Positions 1-10,889 are shown, numbered from the stretch's first letter. The stretch: 64,000 bases of DNA from Nematopogon swammerdamellus (GCA_946902875.1 OX336351.1:4461761-4525760); one strand, 5' to 3'. Notes: generated by a model not told the origin, from the sequence alone. A program made the numbers and translations.

Positions 1-698
1 TGAACATGCCCATCTATGTCAGTATAAAGAAACCAATTAGTGTAACTATGGTGAAGATTTTTACTTTGAAAACTGTATGGGATTATTTGTGGAATAAAAG
101 TGGTGAGTCCTTGTATTTTTATAGTACGTAAAATATTCTGTATACTATTTATTTATTGAAGATATTTCTTATTTTATCGTCATTCTTGTATGGGTTCCCT
201 TCTGCTCCATCTATCTTTCCGTTTTCTGAATCTATCTTCCCACAGTGTCCCTCTTTGGTCAAGTATGTATGTATGTATATATTCTTTATTGAACACCAAT
301 TTATCAAAATTAGGTACAACAGGCGAGCTTAATGCCGCGAGGCATTCTATTCTAACTAACCTTTGGGATGTGGGAGAAGTACATGCAGGCGAACAAGTAA
401 GTGATGTCAATATTCTAACCATCTCCACTCACTCATGCATTTTCTGTTCATGCAGCTCGGTTGTGCAACTCACTACCACTTTTTTGGACATTGCACGCCT
501 CCCCTGTTCCAAAAACACCTAAAACTGTATTATTCCGAAAGTGTGAAGTGAAAACCTAAAAAAAACTTATATTTGTTCTTATATTGATGGACAAGTATGT
601 TATGGATATTATATTTTGTACTTAACTAACTATGACGATTTGTTTCAATGGTTGTTGAAACTTGAAATCTCTTCACGACCTAAAACATTTTTGGACAG
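1..698. other. Intron or upstream DNA with a LINE 3' tail
   Basis: I see no supported coding exon here. About 240-395 is a - strand copy of a retroelement 3' end whose hallmark is a GCCTCGCGGCATTAAGC-type motif followed by an AATAAAGAA signal. The same tail recurs on the + strand near 46190-46290 and 47870-47995. The open frames across it are by-products of that repeat. The rest is AT-rich and probably belongs to the intron before the first visible GMC exon. Confidence 0.55.
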
Positions 699-825
699 GT
701 TACCTCGCGTTCCCGCCCGTCGCCGGTACAGAGTTCACAGACAACTCCTCGGCACTCATCCTATTCGCTCTGGGCTCAGCTAGCGAGAGTGTACTGAGAG
801 ATCTCTCCAATTATAAGCCATGGGT
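699..825 (+). CDS. GMC oxidoreductase, internal exon (first visible)
   Basis: Frame reads GYLAFPPVAGTEFTDNSS and then LGSASESVLRDLSNYKPW, which fits the middle of insect GMC oxidoreductases (glucose dehydrogenase-like, FAD-dependent alcohol or sugar oxidation). The acceptor is TTTGGACAG just before 699. The donor is placed at GTGTAT after 825 because it leaves two bases that join in phase with the exon at 1535; a donor two bases earlier is possible. The family is usually about 600 residues, so the N-terminal FAD-binding GxGxxG part must lie left of the window. This piece alone is moderate evidence; the later exons make the family call firm. Confidence 0.6.
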
Positions 826-1107
826 GTGTATTTTCATAATTCTTACATACAAAATGTATGAGATAAAACACCACAAGAAGTTTTGAAATAATAAAGATGC
901 TTCTACCCATCCAAAGCACGAAACCGCCAAGCATGTTTTCATCTTGTTCCCAAAGTTTTCTCATACTTAGTCCGACTATATTTTTGAAGGTGTGGAACTA
1001 AGCTTGCGACGGCTTCACCAAACATATCCGGGTCCATCGGCAGTAGAGGAGGGTGTTAATCGAGGTCGGGACTAGCGAGTGGCCACTCTAAATTTCCCGC
1101 GCATGCT

Positions 1108-1533
1108 TCACGTTTCGGCTCGCATCAAGCCCTCGTCAGCTAGTCTGCGTTGACTAGGACGCGGGGAAACACCAGTCCCGCTCTCGACCTCCCTCTCTTT
1201 ACCTATCCATATTCTGTAGGATGCTTTCAGTGACGTTTTCGAAGCTCTCTCCATATATGAGCTTAGTGTCGATCTTGGCAGCCCTAGATTCTTGAAGAGA
1301 CTGTAGAGCGACTTCGCTGGTAGTCCTCTTGCTCCGACTTCCACAGAGAAGAGATCAGTCTTGAATCCGTTACTCACAATCCGGTCTACTAAGTTGCAGT
1401 ACTTGTTAAGTTTGATGTTGTGGTCCTTCGGTATGTTGCTTTCCCATGGAACTGTAAGTTCAACAAGTACTACACGCTTTGTCGCTTTTGAGAATATGAG
1501 TATATCCGGTCTTAATGTGCCAGGTGTTCCGGA
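1108..1533 (-). pseudogene. C-terminal nuclease-like domain of an RT-encoding element (fragment)
   Basis: A continuous - strand frame of about 140 codons runs from near 1533 to a TGA at 1108. It reads TLRPDILIFSKATKRVVLV, ELTVPWESNIPKDHNIK, NKYCNLVDRIVSNGFKTDLF and VEVGARGLPAKSLYSLFKNL. The spacing of RPD and then VELTVPWE resembles a PD-(D/E)XK nuclease fold. I have seen this module at the C-terminus of metazoan reverse-transcriptase ORFs, but that link is from memory. No RT domain is visible, so this is a truncated insertion in a GMC intron. It has no internal stop. It butts directly against the next GMC exon on the opposite strand. Related but diverged modules lie at 19104-19502 and 63483-63665. 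Confidence 0.6.
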
Positions 1534-1534
1534 G

Positions 1535-1707
1535 AACGTTCAAATACCACAACAACACGGGCAAGGAGGGCTTCATATTCCTCGCGAGCTGTCTCCAGCC
1601 GCGGAGTCGGGGCAGCGTGACCCTGGGCGGTGACGAGGCGCTGCGCTCTCCAGTTGTCGACCCCAACTATCTGTCACATCCTTATGACGTTCTCTGCATG
1701 ATAAAAG
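1535..1707 (+). CDS. GMC oxidoreductase, internal exon
   Basis: Reads TFKYHNNTGKEGFIFLASC, LQPRSRGSVTLGGDEALRSP and VVDPNYLSHPYDVLCMIK. The RSRGSVTL and DPNYLSHPYD motifs are characteristic of the substrate-binding half of GMC oxidoreductases. The donor GTATGC follows 1707 and leaves one base (phase 1), which joins in frame with the exon at 4244 to give IKAMRRAVRLI. The 5' boundary is uncertain. The only in-phase acceptor nearby is GTTCCGGAG before 1535, with no pyrimidine tract, because an antisense transposon ORF occupies that side. The 3' end forms a perfect hairpin with the first intron bases. Confidence 0.85.
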
Positions 1708-1730
1708 GTATGCTTTTATCATGCAGAGAA
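1690..1730. repeat. Perfect 18-bp hairpin enclosing a splice donor
   Basis: Positions 1690-1707 (last 18 bases of the GMC exon) and 1713-1730 are exact reverse complements, separated by the 5-base loop GTATG. The loop is the intron donor itself. Confidence 0.9.
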
Positions 1731-1736
1731 TCTTCT

Positions 1737-1962
1737 TATATTACTAGGGTTTAACCCGCCCGGGTTTGTACCACCGCACTGAGTGAAAGATCGGTCGAAA
1801 CGGCTATGTAAATAGTTTGTGTTTTCCGTCCAGTTCAGTGTAGCCGGCACGACCGAAGGGAAGCACTGACGTGGTACCAAGTTCACCCGGTGTTATGGGC
1901 TGACGTCACGGATGTTGTAGGTAGGTGATGTAGCCAACCGTGTCAGCTACCATAAAAAAAAC
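1737..1962 (+). mobile_element. SINE family A, 3' part
   Basis: Matches the body of the SINE described at 53778, from the GGGTTTAACCCGCCCGGG segment through GTGTTATGGGCTGACGTC to a terminal A-run. The promoter head is missing, and the copy begins within bases of the hairpin at 1690-1730. Confidence 0.85.
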
Positions 1963-2335
1963 ATGGGGTGGCTGAGTCAGATGGGTTAGAGCACATGCTC
2001 TGACCAGCTTACGCCTCAGCGAAGGTGTCTTATCAGAGATTTCCGTTCGGATTGATGGCAATACTGGATTAGAGGATAACATATGCGCAGTTATATGGGA
2101 ACCACATTCAGGGATGGGGAAGGAGATAGGATTGATCGAATGACTCATTGGACGGACAGTCTGAAGCCAATATGGGAGTATTTGGCAGGAAAAGTGTTTT
2201 TGTTGAACGTTGATGATTCGTTTCTGAACTCCGTCGAGGGTGAGGCCGAAGGACGAGCTGTGTGGACATAGCCGATCGCGATATAGGTTCAATTAAAAAT
2301 AAAAATTATATTGATGAAAATTAACCAACCAATAA
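1963..2335 (-). mobile_element. Diverged SINE family B fragment plus AT-rich spacer
   Basis: The GGTGGCTGAGTCAGATGGG start and the following 90 bases resemble the tail of the tRNA-headed SINE at 35426-35825 read in reverse. The remainder to 2335 shows nothing I can name. Confidence 0.4.
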
Positions 2336-2560
2336 ATACATACATACATAACACACACAGCTGTATTGCGACAATCGGGGTGAGCAGTAATCAGTGTTGC
2401 GCTGCATGGACTTTTGTAAATTACAGAACAACACCGACCGCCGCATTCCGCAAAGCACTGGCGGCTGGTCCTAAAGTGCGCTCGTGCGCCGCACTACCAT
2501 ACCACGAGAAGTCTTCACTTCACTCAAAATATATAATACCTTACAACATACTACATTAAA
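2336..2560 (+). repeat. Interspersed repeat C
   Basis: Shares the block CAACACCGACCGCCGC-ATTCCGCAAAGCA with copies at 3417-3660, 22350-22695, 26396-26650 and 44855-44950. Class unassigned. Confidence 0.6.
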
Positions 2561-3416
2561 ACCATAAAGATCGTACTCCAAATAAATACGAATGTGAATT
2601 CGACCTTATTTTATAGATCACAAGGAACGTTTTTGCGAGTAAACGCGCGCGCCGTGCGGAATATAAATCGCACGCGGGTCTCCCATACTGAATGTATGGG
2701 GATCGGCAAAACACCGCTGGCGCGTGAGACAGAAGATACTTCATAGAAACAGTATGGGCCGAAAGGAGTTCTGCGTGCAGCGCACGAGCGCCAAACAAGG
2801 ACGCTATATCGTGAATACCCGCGCGTGCGACACGTCGCGTCGCGAGCGATTCGTTTTGCACAAGTCCGTCTTACAAACTCTTTGCCGTCTACCTAGAGTC
2901 AGCGCGCTGCGCTGTCATGTGATGTCACATACCCGTTAGCGCGCGAATATTTAAAATGGGATATGGTTAGGTTTTGTGCTTTCTGTCACGTGATACTGTG
3001 AATTAAGTGGTGCCGATATTTGCCTAAGCGTTGGTTAAAGGCAAGGCTGTACTATCAGGTGATCCCGGGTTCAATTCCTACTTTTCAAATGATTTTATTT
3101 TTATATATTTTTTTAAAGTATTTTTGGACTGTTTTCTTTTTGAAAGCTGCAGTAGTGTTCTGGTCTATGGGGTGTATTCATAAAGGTACTAAAAATAAGG
3201 TAAAAAACTTGTGGATTTTTTTTCTTGTTTTTTGCAACTAATTGAGTGTCTTGAGAATATTCATACTAGGTAGGTACTTACATAATAAAACGCAGGCGTT
3301 TAAAAAATTTGGAAGTCCCGATCTTAAAATAACATGACGGGAATGTGTTGGGAAATTTGGTATTTAAGTAGGTAGGTACAAGTACCTACCTACTTAAATA
3401 CCTACACTAAGTTTAG
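2561..3416. other. GC-rich patch and a degenerate tRNA-like segment in a GMC intron
   Basis: 2620-2940 is unusually CpG-rich for this AT-rich region. Around 3022-3082 there is a TGCCTAAGCGTTGG A-box-like and GGGTTCAATTCC B-box-like pair, but no acceptor stem pairs, so it is a tRNA-derived relic at most. A short palindrome of GGTAGGTA/TACCTACC motifs sits at 3365-3405. Confidence 0.4.
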
Positions 3417-3665
3417 CGCACTACCGGTCACTGAAGTCACCAGCCGCCACTGCCGCAAAGTATTCGGACAAGATAACTATCAAGCAGCAAGTGAGCACGC
3501 AGACCCACCTGCTGCTTGACTAGGTGGAAGGACCGCGCCTAGGTGAGAGATGGCTATCCTGTCGCCTCCTTGTCCCTATCCATTAGTAGTTTGTTACGAC
3601 ACGCACTGGGAGAGAAGCAGTGGGGCTATTCTCTTTAAGTACCGGCCTCGCACAGTACCATTAAC
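3417..3665 (+). repeat. Interspersed repeat C, second copy
   Basis: Contains the family's CAAAGTATTCGGACAAGAT and AAGCAGCAAGT blocks and ends in the TTTAAGTACCGGCC motif typical of its 3' side. Confidence 0.65.
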
Positions 3666-3711
3666 CAACAAATAGACAAGATAAGATAAAGATGTTTATT
3701 TGTATAATTTT

Positions 3712-4195
3712 TTAATCAACTTCAAAAAAAGGAGGAGGTTCTCAATTCGACTGTATTTTTTTTTGTGTTGTCCCCTCAGAACTTTCGACTGGGTGAACCG
3801 ATTTTGATGATTCTTTTTTTATTTGAAAGCTGGTGCTTCCCGTGGTCCCATTTCAATTTGATCAAGATCGGATTGAAAAGCGATTCCGCCGAGTACATTA
3901 ATAGCAAAAAATTACTATAAAAAACTGTGAAATAAAAAACTATTTAAAAAAATATAAAAACCGCCTTCAAAAATGTATGAAATAAAAAAAAAATCGAACC
4001 CTAGAGTTGAAGGCGGTGCTAAAGCAAGCAAAAATGATGCATGAAAGAAAACATGAGTGGATGATATCCTTTGTGATTTGTGTAGCCTTCTTTAGCACCG
4101 CCTTCAACTCCAGGGTTTTATTTTTTTTTATTTCATACTTTTTTGAAGGTGGTTTTTATATTTTTTTAAATAGTTTTTTTTACATTGTACATGTT
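3712..4195 (+). mobile_element. Element D: ancestral form of the 2.15-kb composite element
   Basis: Begins with an AAAAAAGGAGGAGGTTCTC motif and passes through GATTCCGCCGAGTACATT. It ends in a palindrome whose arms carry GAACCCTAGAGTTGAAGGCG and its complement around a spacer of about 75 bases. This is the same order as in the elements at 15203 and 42314, but without the nested SINE, so it shows the simpler parental arrangement. Confidence 0.7.
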
Positions 4196-4243
4196 TAATA
4201 TCAACCCCTATTATAGCATAACAAACACCAATTTCTTCCACAG

Positions 4244-4463
4244 CGATGCGTCGAGCCGTTCGTCTCATATCGACACCTCCGTTCATCGAAATTGGTGCAG
4301 TGATCCACTGGCCGCGTCCCGAACGTTGCTCGCCGCAGTGGAGTGAGCCCGTAACGGACTCCTACCTCGAATGCGTGCTCCGGGAGGTGGCTGTGACGGG
4401 GCACCATGCGGGGGGAACTTGTGCTATGGGCGGGAGTGGTGCGGCCGTCGACAGTAAACTCAG
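4244..4463 (+). CDS. GMC oxidoreductase, catalytic exon
   Basis: Reads MRRAVRLISTPPFIEIGAV, then PVTDSYLECVLREVAVTG, HHAGGTCAMG and AVDSKL. HHAGGTCAMG is the GMC signature that holds the catalytic histidine, and the VDSKLR that follows is near-invariant in insect members. Acceptor is TTCTTCCACAG before 4244, joining in phase with the preceding exon. The donor after 4463 (AG then GTCGGT) leaves two bases that form an Arg codon with the next exon. A MITE begins about 10 bases past this donor, so the 5' splice site sits at the edge of an insertion. Confidence 0.93.
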
Positions 4464-4469
4464 GTCGGT

Positions 4470-4725
4470 AAAGAGTGTTTCATCAAAGAGTTCCCTTCGC
4501 CGTTATGTTGGCTCCACTGTCTATCTGTCGAAACAGCGTTGAGGGTTGCTATGTGTACAGATTTACCCGTAATTATCGATATTTATCCAATTTTTTTTTA
4601 ATCAAAAATGACACGAGGAAAACTTCTCATTATTAGGTAATATAATCTTCACAATCTGGCAACACTAATTTAAGCACTACCAACATAACGGCGAAGGGAA
4701 CTCGTTGATGAAACGCTCTATACCT
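4470..4725. mobile_element. MITE with terminal inverted repeats, intronic copy
   Basis: Outer motif GTTTCATCAAAGAGTTCCC at the left and its near complement at 4700-4722, both containing GTTCCCTTCGCCGTTATG. The second copy at 5709-5956 has longer, cleaner arms. TA is a likely target. Length about 250 bp, non-coding. Confidence 0.85.
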
Positions 4726-4737
4726 GCTGGATAGTCA

Positions 4738-4930
4738 GTCAGTCAGCGTGTAAGCGTGCACTGCCGGACGTACGCCTCTCAAATTTTCCTCCATTCCTCC
4801 CGGCCTTCAGCGGTACGGAAACGCTGCTTTCCGGCGACGTACTTGATGTCGTCGTCCCACCTGGCGGATGGTCGGCCCACCTGGCGGATGGTCGTCCCAC
4901 ACTCCGTTTTCCTGGTGTGTGGGTGATGTT
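4738..4930 (-). pseudogene. C-terminal relic of a LINE endonuclease-reverse transcriptase
   Basis: On the - strand the frame RPSARWDDDIKYVAGKQRF then REEWRKFERRTSGSARLHAD matches the RxxxRWxDDIxxxAG tail common at the end of RTE/BovB-type ORFs. A 20-bp block (GGTGGGCCGACCATCCGCCA and its partner) is duplicated in tandem and shifts the frame, so it is dead. It lies in the last GMC intron. Confidence 0.55.
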
Positions 4931-5360
4931 GATGTTGGATAGTCGTGTGCCAATCCACATATGAAATGGCTTTTTACACCAGACATCTAAACCTTTGAGA
5001 ATGTATTTTTTCTTCAAACCCCTTTGAGTAGGGTATCATTGTGAAAAAGCTCCTGAAAAATGCGTTTAAAAAATATATTATCTTTTAACAGTTTACAGCT
5101 AAAATGAATCAAATAAAAATAAAATAAATTTTTATAATAGTCGACTACGTAGGAAATAAAAAATGCTTTAGTCGGGCGTGTAGAAGAATTCGAATACAAT
5201 ACAATACATTTTTATAAAATTTTAAACTTAGAAACAAAACAAATGAAAAAGAATCAAGATCAATATGTTAAGAGTTAAGACAAACACGCCCTTTGTTTAA
5301 GGGTGTTAATAGAAATTTACTACTCACATCCTATACTAACAAGATGTTTCCCAATTTCAG

Positions 5361-5490
5361 ACTGAAGTCAGTGAGAGGAGTGCGAGTAGTGGACGCGAGC
5401 GTGCTGCCGTCTCCCATCTCGCTCTATCCCAACTCGGTGCTCATTGGTGTGGCAGAGAGAGCTGCCGATATGATACGACGAGATGCGTAG
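5361..5490 (+). CDS. GMC oxidoreductase, terminal exon
   Basis: Reads LKSVRGVRVVDASVLPSPIS then LYPNSVLIGVAERAADMIRR and ends with a TAG at 5488-5490. RVVDASVLP and YPNSVLIGVAERAADMI form the family's C-terminal block. The Asn in PN occupies the position of the second active-site residue. Acceptor is CCAATTTCAG before 5361. It completes the Arg codon begun at 4463. With the catalytic exon this gives an intact C-terminal half of about 190 residues in four exons. Confidence 0.93.
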
Positions 5491-5562
5491 ATTTAGTTCA
5501 CAGAGAAAAATTTTGTAGGTCATTCTATTTTAATAATTTGTAAGCTGAGTATGAAGTAACAG

Positions 5563-5568
5563 AATAAA
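5563..5568 (+). terminator. Poly(A) signal AATAAA of the GMC gene
   Basis: AATAAA lies 73 bases after the stop codon and is followed by a T/G-rich stretch. Confidence 0.7.
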
Positions 5569-5606
5569 GAAGTTTTGTAAAATTGTTTTCGGGTTATGTT
5601 ATTTTT

Positions 5607-6255
5607 ATTAACCCCCGACGCAAAAGTTTGATGCCTCCGTCTGTTTGTCTCGGAGTGTGTGTGTGCGTCTGTCTGTCTGTTTGTCTGTGTGCTGTCTGTG
5701 GCATTGTAGAGCGTTCCAACTAAAAGTTCCCTTCGCCGTTATGTTGGCTCCACTGTCAGTCCTTAAATTCGTGCTGCCAGATTGTGAAGATTATATTACC
5801 TAATAATGTAATCGGTATTTACCGTACAAAAAATATGGTAAATACTGATAATTACGGGTAAATCTGTACACATAGCAACCCTCAACGCTGTTTTGTTTGA
5901 CAGATAGACAGTGGAGCCAACATAACGGCGAAGGGAACTTTTAGTTGGAACGCTCATTGCTCCCAAACGGATTGACCGATTTGGATGTGGTTTGTTTATT
6001 AGAGATCTGGATAGTAACCATTAAAGTAAATTATTATGATGTAATAAAAAATAAAGTCTCACGAATAGAGCGATTTGGATGCTGTTTTTTTAAAGCTTGA
6101 AATAAAAGTTAAAATACAAAAAAAAAACCCCAACCCTTTAAATGTCAAACATAAATTTCCGTTTACATATTTAGAAGAGTCGGGGGAACGCTAAGTAAAT
6201 AAATTATAAAAACTCAGAACTGCTTGGTTATTTGCTTAGCGGTCTCCTAATTTGT
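5607..6255 (+). repeat. Repeat E, split by a MITE
   Basis: Starts at CCCCCGACGCAAAAG and continues with simple GTCTGTCTG-type runs. After a nested MITE (5709-5956) it ends in a hairpin built on GGGGGAACGCTAAGTAAATA and a partial complement. Further copies at 28340-28757 and, interrupted, at 53570-55300. Confidence 0.65.
5709..5956. mobile_element. MITE with about 50-bp terminal inverted repeats, 3' flank copy
   Basis: Left arm AGAGCGTTCCAACTAAAAGT followed by TCCCTTCGCCGTTATGTTGG is mirrored at the right end (5900-5954) with no or few mismatches. It is nested inside repeat E. Same family as 4470-4725. Confidence 0.9.
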
Positions 6256-6880
6256 AATTTAACTTTTATTTAATTGAAAAATGATTTTATGAAATAATAA
6301 TTAGCTGCGTTCTGGCGACATCGGAAAGTTGTGATCGCAACGCAACGTGATGAAGTCTCGAACTCCACGTAAACCATCAAGAAGCAGAAGAGAACCGAAC
6401 GTAGGTAAGGCAGAGGTCACGAGTCATTCCACTGCAATCAATGATATTATAGGTATGTTAAAAATATGTAGATGTGTTAGTGGCACTTCAAAATCAGGAC
6501 ACTTGTCCTACCTGAAGTCGGTCTCGCACCATCGACACACGTGTTCAGACATGTTTGGACGACGCAGAGCAACATGTACTTTTGCTCTCAACAACAGACA
6601 TGCCGCTCTACTTCCTCTTGTAATATTGTGACATTAAAATTATCTAGTGGCATTATGGTTCATTGTACCTATATTTTAGAATGTCGTGTAGACAATGTAT
6701 TTTTGAGCACATTGTGTAACATTACAACACACCATGAAAGTTATTTCACTGCAATAAAATATATTTCAATTAACATAAACATAAGTATTTCTATTATAAT
6801 TGTTTCATAAACATGTATGTGTATTCTATAGTGTTTATGCTTTTTTTTAAGTTTATCGTTTCCACTTTTTTTAAGATAGT
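6256..6880. other. No supported gene
   Basis: AT-rich, with a few short open frames that lack splice context or recognisable motifs. Confidence 0.5.
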
Positions 6881-6884
6881 TACT

Positions 6885-7520
6885 AGGCTGTTGCCCTCGG
6901 CTGCGCTCGCTTGAAATTCGTATTTCAAAAGAAGAAAGGTAGTAACTAACGGCGAGGCCGAAGGCCAAGCTGCATTTTGGTAGACAAGAAAGTGAGTAAC
7001 TACATAACAAAGGGCGAGGCCGAAGAACGAGCTACGATCAGGAAGACGATCAACTTTCTCGAAGAAAGTAAGTAACTAAGGGCGAGGCTGAAGGCCGAAT
7101 AGCTTCCAGGAAGACGATAAACATTCTCGAATAAAGTAACTTAATAACTAAGGGCGAGGCCGAAGGCCGACCTGCGTTCAGGAAGACGATAACTAAGGAA
7201 GTAAGTAACTAAGGACGAGGCTGACTGAAGGCCGAGCTGTATTATGGAAGACGATAAACCTTTTCGAAGAAAGTAACTATGGGCTAGACCGAAGGCCGAG
7301 ATACCTAAGTTAAGTTAAACCATATACTTTTCGAAAACAGTACCTAGGTAAGTCACTAAGGACGAGGTCGAAGGCTGAAGGCAGAGTTACGTGCAGGTGA
7401 AATATATAGTTAGTTTTTCGAAAACAGTAAGTCATCAGCATCACACACGGGCTAGGTCGAAGGCCGCGCTGTGTTTGGATAAAAGACAGTTTTTCGAAGA
7501 AAGTAAGTTTAGAAGAAGAC
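6885..7520 (+). repeat. Minisatellite of about 66-bp units (foldback-arm type)
   Basis: Degenerate units containing GGCGAGGCCGAAGGCCGAGC then AAACCTTCTCGAAGAAAGTA. The left end carries the GCGCTCGCTTGAAATTCGTA motif that terminates the foldback elements. Only one orientation is present, so this looks like half an element. Confidence 0.85.
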
Positions 7521-8611
7521 AGCGATTACAGCTTGGTGGCTTGACTATATTTAGCGCCATCTATGAAGCAAATTATACACAACAATGCCCGTGAAAAACT
7601 CGCCTTTCCATTCGCAGTGTCAGTGGGGTGGGTAATAAATAAAGAAAATAGTTCCAGCTTTCCACGTCAGATGGCGCCACTTTGATTTTTTTTTTTATGA
7701 AAACCAGCACGGGTGCCTGTTCCTAGGCTAGGGAGCAATCAATGATGTTGACAGAGCCTCTCCTCGCGAACCACGCTCAGTGAGTGCCATGCCAGTAGAT
7801 TTGCGGACTGTCGACGTTTGAAGACCCCCGTCAAAGGATTCTGAAGACACTCGCCGGAAACACCGTATTCAATCCACGAATACCAACAATGTTCATTTCT
7901 TTTTGAAATAAAATGGTGCCAAATACATATTTAAAAAATTTCTGGGCAATTTTAAAGAAGGAATTTGCTAACAAGCATACATACATAGCCGCACACCTGT
8001 TTCCCAGTGGAGTAGAGGCAGAGACAACGACGGATGGATCTCCACGTGCCACGATCCTGACACACCTCTGCTGCCTCTTCCACTCTCATAATGTTCTTCA
8101 TAAATGCTCGTCGGTAAAGGGCACTACGCACGACCCTTTTTTGAGCACATGCCCGTGCGTCTAGGGCGACCATTCCCGACTCTTCCACTCACATTAACTC
8201 CATAAATGTCTTTCGTTAGTCTTCTATTATTCATTCTTCCTATGAACCACCGAAGCGCTCTCGCACTACACTATTTCTCAATCTATCTTTCATTGTAACT
8301 CCACACATATCTACTCCCGACACAATCAACATTCAACAACCCTTAAAAAAGTGAAAAATGATTTCCGCTTAGTTAATTAAAGGCGTCGGGGGAACGCTGA
8401 CTAAAAAAAAATTTTACTCGGCGCGTTATTTATTACGTAACTTATTACAAATGTTGCGCTTTATTAGTTAGGATGTCTCATACATTTGTACCAAAGTGCA
8501 TAGGTACATACACTACATAGCGTCACGCCTGTTTCCCAGTGGGGTAGACAGAGACAGCGGATCTCCATCAAATTAAAACAGTACCTAATTTATCATCAAT
8601 CAATCAATCAA
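7521..8611. other. Unassigned intergenic DNA with small repeats
   Basis: A CACCTGTTTCCCAGTGG motif followed by GTAGA/GAGACA recurs at about 7993 and 8528. A (ATCA)n run lies at 8595-8616. No gene is supported. Confidence 0.4.
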
Positions 8612-8616
8612 TCAAT

Positions 8617-10889
8617 ACTAATAATAAATCTGTAAGGGGTGGTCATGGAGTAAGTTACTTTGTTTTAGGAAATATTGAGTTTGTAGCCTCTATGTATGAT
8701 ATTAAAGCTAAATTGACGATTTTTAGAAATCTTTTCTGTATGTATGTATGTATGTATGTATGTTCCGCCATAACTCTTAAACCGATCATCCGAATTCGAT
8801 GAAATTTTGTACAAGCACATTTAACTATATGGGACACAGGATAGGCTACATAAAATTCAGTTCCTGTTACGCTAATATGTGGCTCCCATACAAACCGATA
8901 TGTTCAATCCGCGCGCCTTAGTACTATACATACATAGGTATTTACCGAGCGAGCGGCAGTTGGCGGCGCGGCGGCGCGGAGGCGGCGCGGGGGAGGCGCG
9001 GCCTATAAACTCAACAGCGAACCGAGCAGCCACACTATATTCCTCTTTTACGCAAAAACTACTGAACAGATTTTGATGAGCCTTTACAGTACTATAGCTT
9101 ATACATCAAAAAGGCTATAATTTATAAAGACATTGTGTAAATTTGCCCAAATATCGATAAATGTCAAGTAAGTCGGAAAAAATCCTGCCTTCTGAGAGCT
9201 ATCTCGGCGTGCGCTGCATAAACCGTTAGAGTTACACGAAGATAGTGTATGGATGGTGAGGTTGTTTCTCTAAAATAGTTCTAAAAAAAATCCGCGACAG
9301 CATATATCCTACCTTTTACGTGGAAGCCACTATAGCCAAAATAGTGAACCAAAAATACATTTAATTGGATACTGTATTTACAATGCATATTTTATAGTTT
9401 TGAATTAATTCTTATGAAAATACATACTTTTATCGCTTCTGGTATTTAAAGTAGATAAACTTTGGCTTAAGTAATTTGGACAAATAGTTTAAAAGATACG
9501 ACGATGACAAAGCGCTTCTCTCAGCGGGGGGCAGCGGGGCGAGGCGAATATGTTTGTATGAATTTCCTCCATAAAATTTAAGCCGATCATCTAAATTCGA
9601 TTAAAATTAATACACGCATATTTAGCTACTACCTTTTGCCCGCGGCTTCACTCGCGTGAAATTCGTATTTCAAAGAAGAAAGTAAGTAACTGAGGGCGAG
9701 GCCGAAGGCCGAGCTGCGTTCAGAAAGACTATAAACCTTCTCGAAGAAAGTAAGTAAGAAAGAGCGAGGCCGAAGGCCGAGCTGCGTTCAGGAAAACGAT
9801 AAACCATCTCTAAGTAAATACATAAGTAATTAAGGGCGAGGCCGAAGGCCGAGCTTCGTTCAGGAAGACCATAAACCTTCTCGAAGAAAGTAAGTCATTA
9901 AGGGCGAGGCCGAAGGCCGAGCTGCGTTCAGGAAGATAATAAATCTTCTCGAAGAGAGTAAGTAACTATGGGCGGGGCCGAAGGCCGAACTGCGTTCAAG
10001 AAGAGGATAAACCTTCAGCAAGAGCATAAACCTTCTCGGTGAAAGTAATTATAAGCTATGGGTGAGGCCGAAGGCCCAGCTGCGTTCAGGAAGAGGATAA
10101 ACCTTCTCGATGAAAGTAAGTAACGTAGAGCGGCCTTCGGCCTTTCCCTCAGTTACTTACTTTCTTCGAGAAGGTTTATAGTCTTCCTGAACGTAGCTCG
10201 GCCTTTGGCCTCGCCCTTAGTTACTTACTTCCTTAGATAAGGTTTTTGGTCTTCCTGAACGCAGCTCGGCCTTCGGCCTCGCCCTTAGTTACTTACTTTC
10301 TTCGAGAAGGTTTATAGTCTTTCTGAACGCAGCTCGGCATTCGGCCTCGCCCTCAGTTACTTACATTTTCGAGAAGGTTTATCCTCTTTTTAAACGCAGT
10401 TCGGCCTTCGGCCTCGCCCATAGTTACTTACTGTCTTCGAGAAGGTTTATTGTCTTCCTGAACGCAGCTCGGCCTTCGGCCTCGCTCTTAATTACTTACT
10501 TTCTTCGAGAAGGTTTATGGTTTCCTGAACGGAGCTCGGCCTTCGGCCTCGATCTTAATTACTTACTTTCTTCGAGAAGGTTTATGGTTTCCTGAACGCA
10601 GCTCGGCCTTCGGCCTCGCTCTTAATTACTTATTTACTTAGAGATGGTTTATCGTTTTCGTGAACGCAGCTGGGCCTACGGCCTCGCCCTTTGTTACTTA
10701 CTTTCTTCGAGAAGGTTTATAGTCTTACTGAACGCAGCTCGGCCTTCGGCCTCGCCCTCAGTAACTTCCTTTCTTCGAGAAGGTTTATAGTCTTCCTGCA
10801 TGCAGTTCGGCCTTCGGCGTCGCCCTCAGTTACTTACTTTCTTCTTTGAAATACGAATTTCACGCGAGCGAAGCCGCGGGCAAAAGCTA
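8617..10889 (+). mobile_element. Foldback element 1: unique head plus inverted minisatellite arms
   Basis: Begins TACTAATAATAAATCTGTAA and ends CGGGCAAAAGCTAGTA. The head (8617-9640) contains a TATG microsatellite and a GC-rich patch. From 9640 about seven units of a 66-bp repeat run forward; near 10125 they reverse and about eleven units run backward to 10860. The two ends of this palindrome carry GCGTGAAATTCGTATTTCAA and its complement. Arms made of tandem repeats in inverted orientation resemble Drosophila FB/Galileo elements; that link is structural only. Confidence 0.75.

Noticed and set aside
3022..3085. tRNA-like sequence
   Set aside because: B box is present but no acceptor stem; treated as a relic.
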